Assembly (NCBI GenBank): GCA_003260325.1
Contig: MOLU01000006.1
Coordinates: forward strand, 1-64,000
Length of the DNA stretch: 64,000 nt
Origin: Candidatus Gracilibacteria bacterium GN02-872
GTDB taxonomy: Bacteria > Patescibacteriota > Gracilibacteria > BD1-5 > UBA6164
Direction of reading: 5' to 3'
Under the pieces are notes generated by a model. It did no database searches and was not told where the DNA came from. It worked only from the letters and a program-made list of their open reading frames with translations. Within the stretch, counting starts at the first letter, position 1; each line of letters starts with the position of its first letter. The translations under genes and the position numbers were made by a program. Positions 19,955 through 29,012 of this stretch are shown here, in pieces.

Positions 19955-20827
19955 TTAATTAAAATTTTTTACTATTTCCTTTAAATAATCCTTTAAATCC
20001 TCTTTTAATTCTTCATTTTTCAATCAATATGCGATATTTGCTTTTAAAAATCATACCTTATTTCAAGTGTCATATCTTTCACCTTTTATTTCAACTCAAA
20101 AAATATCTTTTTCTTTTCTCATCAATTCAAAAGCATCAGCAAGTCTAGTTTCTCAGTCTCATCAAATTGGAGTAGATTTTTCCAAATATTCAAAAATATC
20201 TGGTGTCAAAATATATTTTCCGATAACTCAGTGTCTAGATGCTGTTTCTTCACTTTTTGGTTTTTCAAAAAATTTCTTTACTTTAAATAATTCTCAAGAA
20301 TCATCACTTTCAATTATTCAATAACTACTAACTTCTTTATCAGAAACCGTTACTGTTGCGATAACTGGACTTCAAGTTTTTTCAAAAGCTTCAGTTAATT
20401 GAACAGCTGCAGCTTTTTCTCAATCAACTAAATCATCTCAAAATAAAACTAAAAATGGCTCATTTCAAATAAAATTTTTTGCTCTAAGAATAGCATCTCA
20501 ATCTCATTTCGGATAAGGTTGCCTTATATAAGCGATATTTGCCAGATTATTTACTCATCTAACTGTTGCTAAATAATTATTTTTTCAATCATCACTTAAT
20601 CTTCTTTCTAACTCAATATTTGCATCAAAATGGTCTTCAATAGCCCTTTTGCTTCTACCAGTAATTATAATAATTTCTTCACATCAAGCAGAAACAGCTT
20701 CTTCAACCAAAAGTTGCATCACAGGTTTATCAATAATTGGAAACATTTCCTTTGGAAGAGCTTTTGTAGCAGGCAAAAATCTAGTTCACATTCAAGCTGC
20801 TGGGATAATACACTTTTTTATTCTCAT
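19955..20827 (-). CDS. galU: UTP--glucose-1-phosphate uridylyltransferase
   Basis: 290 aa, normal for GalU. It forms UDP-glucose from UTP and glucose-1-phosphate. Motifs: [20 protein letters not shown] nucleotide-binding start, [20 protein letters not shown] metal-binding Asp pair, EKPKSEE, and RYDTGNKVGFLKA near the end. Several glycines are TGA, including the one in AAGMGTR. First gene of the galU-yvcK-fhs operon. It would provide UDP-glucose for envelope polysaccharides or YvcK signalling. Confidence 0.95.
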
Positions 20828-20893
20828 ACTTTTAAAAAATTAGTTTTTAAAATATTACCCCTATTTTAATCTTTTTTAAAGAAAACACAAGAA

Positions 20894-20925
20894 AAAAGCT
20901 TTCAATTCCTTTGAAAGCTTTTAAG
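20894..20925 (-). terminator. Terminator of the small lipoprotein gene
   Basis: On the minus strand AAAAGCTTTCAA-AGGAA-TTGAAAGCTTTTTTC forms a 12-bp stem with T tract. It overlaps the TAA stop region. Confidence 0.85.
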
Positions 20926-21175
20926 TTGTTCAACTGCCTCCTTCAGTAAAGGCATCAGAAAACTCAGATAAGTCAAAAATTATTTTTGACCCATCAACTG
21001 ATATAATCTTTTTATCTATAGTAGAGATTTCACTCCCATTTTTAAATGAAATTGTAACTCTATCAACATCTCTAATCCTTTTTTTTGTTTCATTTTCTAT
21101 AGGTGTACTAGTACAACCTGAAATTGTAGAAAATGTCAATAGAAAAGTTAAGGTAGAGATTTTAATTTTGAACAT
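20921..21175 (-). CDS. Small lipoprotein, 81-84 aa
   Basis: MFKIKISTLTFLLTFSTISG with lipobox ISGC, so Cys21 would be lipidated. The mature part TSTPIENETKKRIRDVDRVT is a short polar domain, probably outside the membrane. A strong SD AAGGAGG and a perfect TTGACA-16-TATAAT promoter precede it and a terminator follows. Glycines are GGN. A TGA four codons before TAA is either an ancient stop (81 aa) or a Gly in code 25 (84 aa, ending GSGTT). It resembles small immunity or entry-exclusion lipoproteins only in size. No family named. Confidence 0.65.
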
Positions 21176-21227
21176 TTTTTGCCTCCTTAAAAGTATTAAT
21201 GTTCAGCCTCAGGATTAAGATTTTTAA

Positions 21228-21255
21228 ATTATAAAATATTTTTTAGTTTTGTCAA
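21228..21255 (-). promoter_or_regulatory. Consensus promoter of the small lipoprotein
   Basis: TTGACA (21250-21255) and TATAAT (21228-21233), both perfect, 16 bp apart. Confidence 0.85.
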
Positions 21256-21267
21256 ATTATTTTTCTG

Positions 21268-21675
21268 TTAATTTAATATATTTTTTACTTTTATAGAAGT
21301 TTGAGGCATTTTATTTTCTAAAATAGCTATTCTACTTCCTCAATCAAACATAATTATTTTTAATTCTCAAGAAAATATTTTTTCAAGAGTTTCTGTATCT
21401 TGATCAAGAAGCTTATTTGAAAACACTGAGTATGAAACTTCATAAGGCAAATTTTCTTCTTTCAAGGCTTGCTCTATATGTACAGGAAAAACAAAATCTT
21501 TAAATTCTGAGAATTTTAAATTTTCTTCAAAAACTTTTGAATTATATCAATTAGCTCAGAATTTAGAAAAAAGTCCTTCAAAAAGCTCTTTTAATTTTCT
21601 AGAATAAGCTTCATTTCTTTCATCTTCTGAAAGATTGTTCATATAAGAATCATCTACTAATATGATATTTTCCAT
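21268..21675 (-). CDS. Hypothetical protein, 135 aa (paralogue A)
   Basis: MENIILVDDSYMNNLSEDER. It is clearly related to the next gene upstream (21702-22103), sharing FExNLKFxxF, EExLxYEV, LEKIxSGELKI, AIL and KVxNIL in the same order. It is soluble with no signal peptide. Last gene of the metG-ferredoxin operon, 26 bp after its paralogue. No known family. Confidence 0.65.
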
Positions 21676-21701
21676 AAATTTTATTTAAGTTTTAAAATAT
21701 T

Positions 21702-22103
21702 TTATTGAATCAATATGTTTTCTACTTTATTTGAAACTGAAAGTCATCTATTTAAAATTGCTACCTTATCAGGTCAGTTCACAAAACAAATCTTTAATTC
21801 TCAAGAAAGTATTTTTTCAAGAAGAATTTTGTCTAAATCAAGAAATGTCTCAGTATCTACAATAGTGAAAACTTCATACAATAATTTTTCTTCAAAAAGC
21901 AAATAATCTAAATGCTCTTGATTTATAGTATCAGAAAAATCATAAAATTTCAAATTTTTCTCAAATATTTTTTGATCAAAATCTTTTTTTCAAACTTGTC
22001 AAGCTATACTTTTAAAAGTAGATTTAAGTAAATCAGAATAAGCTTTAAAACTCAGTTCTTCCTGTTTATCTTCATATGAAAATGGTAAAATTATACTTTC
22101 CAT
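21702..22103 (-). CDS. Hypothetical protein, 133 aa (paralogue B)
   Basis: MESIILPFSYEDKQEELSFK. Tandem paralogue of the gene at 21268, probably from a local duplication followed by divergence. Three bases separate it from the ferredoxin stop, so translation is probably coupled. It contains TGA-Gly codons. A role with the ferredoxin or metG is possible from position only. Confidence 0.65.
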
Positions 22104-22106
22104 AGC

Positions 22107-22391
22107 TTAATAAATTGTTTTCAAAATAATTTCAGCATCAGGATCAGTAATTCAAGCGATACAAGTCATAACTTCAGTTTCATCAGTTGGGAATCATTCT
22201 TCTCAAGTGAAGTTTTTGTTTATTTTATCACTTCCCTTTTCGATTTCGCACATACAAGCTCAACAAACTCCTGTATAGCAGGCTGCTGGTATATCAATCC
22301 CCGCTTCAGTTAGCTGTTCAAGCAAAGTTTTATTTATATCAGCAGGAATTTCTTTTATCACGTTTCAAAGACTATCTTTTATAGTTATCAT
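22107..22391 (-). CDS. 2Fe-2S ferredoxin
   Basis: 94 aa. Cys38, Cys43 and Cys46 (ACYTGVCGACMC) plus Cys77 (MTCIAG) form the plant-type CxxxxCxxC...C cluster site, and there is an extra Cys48. It carries electrons to an unidentified partner. Five bases after metG and three before the next gene, so co-transcribed. Two cluster-loop glycines are coded GGA and TGA. No reductase is nearby. Confidence 0.88.
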
Positions 22392-22396
22392 AATTT

Positions 22397-23920
<1,524 letters not shown>

Positions 23921-23998
23921 TTCTCAAATTTTAAATTTTATTTTTTTATATTTTAGAGAAAAAACAACATTTGTAAAGATTATTTTTTCACAAAAAAA

Positions 23999-24022
23999 GT
24001 AGGTGAGAAAAATCACCTACTT
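23999..24022 (-). terminator. Terminator of mini transcription unit 1
   Basis: AGTAGGTGA-TTTTTC-TCACCTACT followed by seven T on the minus strand. Confidence 0.85.
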
Positions 24023-24145
24023 TTCGCTTTAGCCATATACAACAGACAAGTTAAAAAAATATCTGTTTCATAAATGGATTTCATTCAACTTATTTCATAA
24101 CTTACTTCATAACTTTCTCCTTTTTCGCAGATTATCCTGCAAGTA
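24020..24145 (-). ncRNA. Mini transcription unit 1, short RNA with two ATG-AAR-TAA minigenes
   Basis: Promoter TTGACA (24170-24175), 16 bp, TAACAT (24148-24153). The leader has hairpin GCAG-GATAAT-CTGC, then SD AAAAAGGAG. ATG-AAG-TAA (24102-24110) and ATG-AAA-TAA (24090-24098) follow, each inside the repeated unit GTTATGAARTAAGTT. A second hairpin and a terminator follow. A Met-Lys dipeptide would be the only product. It ends about 80 bp upstream of metG. Either a regulatory RNA or a set of true minigenes. Confidence 0.5.
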
Positions 24146-24189
24146 GAATGTTAATTAAATATTCTATTTTGTCAAATTTTTTTTAAAAA

Positions 24190-24281
24190 AACCTAGCCAA
24201 TTAAGGCTAGGTTTGTGTTATAACCCTTATTCTTCGTTTAAAAAGTTATTTCATAATTTTCTCCTTTTTCAACTATAGAGA
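24190..24281 (-). ncRNA. Mini transcription unit 2, short RNA with one ATG-AAA-TAA minigene
   Basis: Promoter TTGACA (24309-24314), 16 bp, TATCAT (24287-24292). SD AAAAAGGAGA (24260-24269) matches the altered 16S end for seven bases and is followed by ATG-AAA-TAA (24246-24254). A terminator comes 35 bases later, so nothing longer can be translated. The start context GGAGAAAATTATGAAATAA is nearly that of unit 1. Confidence 0.5.
24192..24211 (-). terminator. Terminator of mini transcription unit 2
   Basis: CCTAGCC-TTAATT-GGCTAGG followed by seven T on the minus strand. Confidence 0.85.
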
Positions 24282-24322
24282 ATTAGATGATATGATTTTT
24301 TTATTTTTTGTCAAATTTTTAT

Positions 24323-24443
24323 AAAAAATTCCCTCTCATTTTTTGAGAGGGAAGCCTTGCAAGTTTTGTCTCAATCCAAAGCTAAATTCTGCAATTCTCC
24401 TAAAATGCAAAAAATCCTTTAAAAATCAGCTTTCTAGATTGAG
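24323..24443 (-). ncRNA. Mini transcription unit 3, structured short RNA
   Basis: Perfect promoter TTGACA (24472-24477), 16 bp, TATAAT (24450-24455). Ends of the RNA can pair: TCTCAATC with GATTGAGA (24437-24444 with 24369-24376), then AAAGCT with AGCTTT. This encloses a region with the SD-like AGGAGA but no usable start codon. Terminator TTCCCTCTCA/TGAGAGGGAA at 24329-24353. About 120 nt. Probably non-coding. Confidence 0.5.
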
Positions 24444-24589
24444 AATTAGATTATAAATAATTTTAAAATATTGTCAAGTTTTTTTTTAAAAAGTTTTTCT
24501 TAATTTGAAAAGAGCATCTAATAATATTGTCACAATACTTCATAATCATATGATAATTATGAAATTTTTGGTAATTTGAAAGGATCTTT

Positions 24590-25837
24590 TTAATTCTGTC
24601 AAACTCTCATTTTCTCAAGAGCTTCAATTCTTTTCAAAATAGTTGGATGAGAATAATAAAAAAATTCATAAGCTGGATGAGGAGCTAAATTTGTTAAGCT
24701 ATTTTTTGATAATTTAATCAAAGCATCTTTTAGATTTTCAGGATTTAATCTAACTCAAGAATATTTATCAGCTTCGTATTCATGTTTTCTTGATAAAATA
24801 TTTCAAAAAATTTCAAAAACCATAGAAAGTGGAGAAAAAACAATAGAAAAAGCTATTATTCAAAGAGCAAGAGATGAAGTTTGGCTTCAAAGAGCGATTC
24901 AGAATTCTAAGTGATTCAAAACTATTCACAAAATAAATAAAATAATTCAAGTCTGAACAATACTGATAAAAAGCATTTTTAAAATATGTTTCTCTTGATA
25001 ATGCCCTATTTCGTGAGCAAGAACAGCTACAAGTTCATCAGTTGTCAAATCATTTATCAAAGTATCAAACAAAACAATTCTTTTTTTCGGTCAAAATCCT
25101 GAAAAATACGCATTTGCCTTTGTTGACCTTTTACTTCAATCAATTACAAAAATATTGTCAAGCTTAAATCATTCTTTTTTAGCAAATTCTTCTATTTTAT
25201 CCCTAAGTTCTCATTCTTGAAGTGGAGTTTGTTTATTAAAAAGAGGAGAAATAAGGCTTTGGTAAAACATAATTGAAAAAATCATAAACAAAACAATGAT
25301 AATCCAAGCATAAAGCCAAAAATTATTTGGAAAAAATGAATAAACCCAAAGTAAAGCTGAAAATAATAATCATCAGATTACAAGACCAAGAAGAACAGAT
25401 TTTAAAATATCTAAAAAAAATATTTTTTTTGTCATTTTATTAAATCAAAATTTTTCTTCAATAACAAAATTTCAATAATAAGAAAAGGGAATATTTAGTA
25501 AAACTTGTCCCAAAAATAAAATTCAAACAAATAATAAATTTGCAAAAAATTCACTTCAAGTTTGGGAAAAAACAAAATCATAAATTTTTCAGAAAATTCA
25601 AAAACTCAAAAAAACTAAAATTAAAATAGTTGAGAAAACTGATTTTATAAGTCAGAATCTATGTTTTTCTTTTTCATATTCCATTGATTTTTTGTATTCA
25701 GTTTCATCATAAATATTTTTTAATTTTTCTGGAATTTCTCACCATTTTGTCGTATTTAAATATTCTAAAACAAAGCTAACTAAAAATTCAAAAATAATCA
25801 AAAAAATAAAAATTCACAAAATAATTTCCGGATTCAT
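24590..25837 (-). CDS. M48 family metalloprotease, STE24/CAAX prenyl protease 1 type
   Basis: 415 aa. The N-terminal half has several membrane helices as in Peptidase_M48_N. The zinc motif is [10 protein letters not shown] (HExxH), followed by [20 protein letters not shown], which holds the third ligand (ExxxD type). The order and length fit the STE24-like M48A group better than HtpX, which is about 290 aa. It is a membrane protease, perhaps for quality control. Many TGA-Gly codons, including the Gly of HEIGH-neighbouring segments. Confidence 0.9.
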
Positions 25838-25896
25838 AATATTTTTAATAAAATTTAAATGTGAATAGTTTACTTATTAAATAAATAAGTCAAATA

Positions 25897-25920
25897 AAAA
25901 AGACTAATTTCTTAGTCTTA
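25897..25920 (-). terminator. Terminator of the L,D-transpeptidase gene
   Basis: AAGACTAAG and CTTAGTCTT-like arms on the minus strand (AGACTAAGAAATTAGTCT) followed by six T. The stem overlaps the stop codon. Confidence 0.7.
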
Positions 25921-26895
25921 ATATAATCTTCAAATTTTTACTTTGAAGTTTTCATATCAATTTTCTTTTATTATTTCATAAATTTCCTGTTGGTAAAAAC
26001 CTGGAGCTCTTATACATCAGTGAGATTCTCATCATCAATTTACTAATCAAATATGTCAATAAATTGATCAAGATATTTGATAAGCAAAAGGCATCACAGC
26101 TCAACCTCAAGTTCTTTCAGGATATGATGAAGAAATATGATATTTATCCAAAGATTGAATATTATAAGTTCTGCTTTGAGGAGTTGGATTTCCTGGAGTT
26201 CAAGGAGAAACATAAGTTAAAACTCTAAGTTCTCCATCAACATACAAAGCTAAATAATATTTTCCGTAAGACAGCTTATCAATTTTTAAAACATTTCCTG
26301 ATTCTGAAGTCATTATTTCTTCTCAAAAGTGATTTAATAATTCTGAACTAAAAAATGTTCCATCAGCATTTTCTCAAACTCATTGTCAGAAAAAATATCA
26401 TTTATGAAAAGCTCATTTCAATCAAGAAATTTTGTAATTTCTAGGATTCTTATAATTTGATAAATTTTTATCAAGTCTAGCTCTAGCTTGCACTTCCAAA
26501 GGAAAAGAATCTATATTTTGAGAATAATATTCTCTATAAATATGCTTCAAAGTTTCAGGTCAAATAACTCAATCTTGCTCAAGTCAAGCTTCAGCCTGAA
26601 TTTCCTTTACTTTTGAAGAAAATGTTGTTTCATCAAGACCAAATTGTCACATAAAAAATCTAACTTCTCTTTCTCAAACATGACGAAAAGATTCACTAAG
26701 TGTCTCTGCTTCAGGAAATTCAAATTCAAAATATTGATCTGAGTTTGTATTTGGTTCAAAATCTAAAATTGATTGAACTGCTTTTGAAGTTTCTGAACTC
26801 ATAGCCAAAGCTCAACCTAAAAGAATTTTTAAAAAATCTCTTCTTGATTCATCTGAAATATTTCTTCAAGATTTTGTTTTATTTAAAGCACTCAT
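25918..26895 (-). CDS. L,D-transpeptidase (YkuD) with Tat-type signal and PG-binding segment
   Basis: 325 aa. Residues about 17-36 read ESRRDFLKILLGGALAMSS, a twin-arginine signal. Residues about 95-125 resemble a peptidoglycan-binding fold (GLEQDGVIGPETLKHIY). The C-terminal catalytic domain ends with GSIYGHIGLVNGDGESHGC, giving the HxxxxxxxxxxxSHGCIR signature with the nucleophilic Cys. It would make 3-3 crosslinks in peptidoglycan or anchor proteins. Catalytic glycines are TGA. Single gene with a terminator. The Tat call rests only on the motif; no tat genes are seen here. Confidence 0.88.
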
Positions 26896-26957
26896 ATAAA
26901 ATTTTAAAATGTAAAAGTTAGAAAATTATAAAATATTTTTATAAAAAGTCAAGTATT

Positions 26958-28481
26958 TTATAATTTTTCTAAATAACTTCCTTCTTTGTTATCAATTATT
27001 TTGTATCACTTTTGAAGTAAATCTTCCCTTAATTTATCAGCTTCTGTGAAGTTTTTTTCTTTTTTATAAATATTTCTTTGATTAAAAATTTCTTGAATTT
27101 CTTCAGGAATTTCACTTTTCTCCAAAACTGAGAAATCAAAAATTCACAAAACTTGATCAAAGGTTTTTAACAAATCAATCAAAGAATCAAGCTCAGAGTT
27201 ATTAAGATTTTTCTCTCTAAGTCAAATATTTATAAACTTTATAACCTCAAAAAGCACAGCCAAGACCTCTGGAGTGTTGAAATCATCTTCCAAATTTTCA
27301 ATAAAATCAGAAAGAAAAATCTGCATTTGTTCACTAAATTCTCTACTTGGAATTTGTCCTTTTTCATCAGTTTTTTCTCTAGAAATATTTTTTAAAACTT
27401 CATCAAAAGAATTTATAATTCAGAAATTTGTTTCAAGTTTTTTAAAAGAAAAATCTATTCTTGTAGAATATTTTCCAGAAATATAACTCAATCTAATTGC
27501 TCTAAATAAAGTTTTTTGAGGTATTTGAGAATATTTTTCTTCTAAATCCTTCAAAGTAAAAAAGTTATTTGCTGATTTTGACATTTTTTTTCAATCAACA
27601 GTCAAATGCTCTCAGTGAAGCCAATACTTAACAAATTCTTTATGAGTACAACTCTCAGTTTGAGCAATTTCATTTTGGTGGTGTGGAAAAATATTATCAA
27701 CTCATCACATATGAATATCAATTTGTGGTCAAAAATATTTCATATTACAAGCGCTACATTCTATGTGCCAACCTGGTCTTCCTTTTATTTTTACTTTTAC
27801 TTCAAGCTCACTTTCTTCTAAAATTTCGACATTTTCATTTTGTAAACTTGAGCTTTTAAATTTTTCATTTTTTGGGATTAAAAATATTTCTTCCCAAAAA
27901 TTTGGTCAATCTGATTCTTTCCACGATTTCCATAAAACAAAATCTGAAACATTATCTTTTTCATATTCATCATTATCAACTCTTGCTCAAGCCTTTAGAT
28001 TAGCTTTATCTAGATTTGCAAGTTCTCAATAATTTTTTGAAGTAGAAATATCAAAATAAATACTTCCGTCTTCTGACAAATAAGCATTTTTTCTTTTCAA
28101 CATCGTATTTATCATTCTAGTCATTTCAGTCATCAAAGTCGTAACAGGAACAATATTATCAGCTGGAATTACATTTAGTTTTTTTATATCATCTAAAAAT
28201 ATTTTTGTATATTTTTCTGTAAAATCTTTCAAACTTTCTCCTTGAACTTGGCTATCTCTGATAGTTTTATCATCAACATCAGTAATATTCATTGTTGTTT
28301 TAACATTGTATCATAAAAATCTCAAAGTTCTCACAACAATATCTTCAAAGACATAAGCTCTCAAATTTCAAATATGTGCGTAATTGTAAACAGTTGGTCA
28401 GCAATAGTAAACTTTTACTTCTCTGCTACTTAAAGGCTTAAATTCTTCTAATTTTCTAGTTTTTGTATTATTTATTTTCAT
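26958..28481 (-). CDS. cysS: Cysteinyl-tRNA synthetase
   Basis: 507 aa. Class I motifs: CGPTVYNYAHIGN, where the HIGH box reads HIGN, and KKMSKSANNFF. Zinc ligands are Cys27, Cys in IECSAC and His in FPHHQNE. There is a normal-length C-terminal helical domain. It charges tRNA-Cys. Its ATG lies inside the 3' end of a small ferredoxin-like gene (14-base overlap), so the two are translationally coupled. No SD. Confidence 0.96.
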
Positions 28482-28710
28482 TTTTATATTTTTTAAGAAT
28501 TAACTCTGAAGTTTTCAGTGGATTTTGGTTTGTAAATATTTCTTTATTTATGTAAATATTTGGTCAAGTTTCGCATTTTCACATACAAGGAGTTGTTTCT
28601 ATTTCTAAATTTTTTAAATCAAATTTTATTTTATCATTTTCTAATCTTTGTCTTATGTATTCAGAAAATCTAGATTTACAAGTTTTTCAAGTACAAATTT
28701 TTATTTTCAT
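28468..28710 (-). CDS. Thioredoxin-like (2Fe-2S) ferredoxin, 80 aa
   Basis: MKIKICTGKTCKSRFSEYIR then ETTPCMGKCETGPNIYIN. The C-x4-C and C-x3-C pairs and the GP turn match the thioredoxin-fold 2Fe-2S ferredoxin domain seen in NuoE-like and stand-alone proteins. At 80 aa it is a minimal version. The 3' end overlaps the cysS start by 14 bases. An electron-carrier role or a link with cysteine/Fe-S supply is inferred from domain and position. Confidence 0.75.
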
Positions 28711-28796
28711 AAATTTTTTCAATTTTATTAAGTCTTGCGCAATTATAAATATTTTTTTTATAATTACAAATTTTTGTATTTTTAAAGGAAAAAAAA

Positions 28797-28818
28797 TATT
28801 ATAACTTAAAGTTATAAT
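28797..28818 (-). terminator. Terminator after tRNA-Phe
   Basis: ATTATAACTTTAAGTTATAAT is a palindrome followed by a T run on the minus strand. Confidence 0.75.
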
Positions 28819-28837
28819 ATCTCTTATCTACAAAAAA

Positions 28838-28912
28838 TGGTGCCGAGGGGCAGAATTGAACCACCGACACAAGGCTTTTCAGGCCTCTGCTCTACCACTG
28901 AGCTACCCCGGC
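28838..28912 (-). tRNA. tRNA-Phe (GAA)
   Basis: 75 nt with the CCA encoded. Acceptor GCCGGGG pairs with CCTCGGC (one G-T). The D arm GCTC/GAGC is present. The anticodon arm has loop CTGAAAA, giving anticodon GAA. T arm GGTGG-TTCAATT-CTGCC. It is a single tRNA unit with its own promoter and terminator. Confidence 0.96.
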
Positions 28913-28924
28913 ATTAAGTGTAGT

Positions 28925-28957
28925 GATTATATTAAAAAATTTATTTTTGGCAAATTT
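28925..28957 (-). promoter_or_regulatory. tRNA-Phe promoter
   Basis: On the minus strand TTGCCA and TATAAT lie 16 bp apart, with TATAAT about 17 bp upstream of the tRNA 5' end. Range is approximate. Confidence 0.7.
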
Positions 28958-28981
28958 TTTTTTAATTTTTTGTTAAAAAAA

Positions 28982-29012
28982 GAAATAAAGGGCCAATTAT
29001 TCCCTTTATTTC
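28982..29012 (-). terminator. Terminator of the PBP gene
   Basis: AGAAATAAAGGG and CCCTTTATTTCT arms on the minus strand followed by a T run. The TAA stop lies in the first arm. Confidence 0.8.

Noticed and set aside
21268..22103. The paralogues as a toxin-antitoxin pair
   Set aside because: They are related to each other and lie in a metG-ferredoxin operon; toxin-antitoxin partners are normally unrelated proteins.
24102..24110. The minigenes as starts of longer genes
   Set aside because: ATG-AAG-TAA and ATG-AAA-TAA stop at once with TAA, which is a stop in code 25 too, and a terminator follows each unit.
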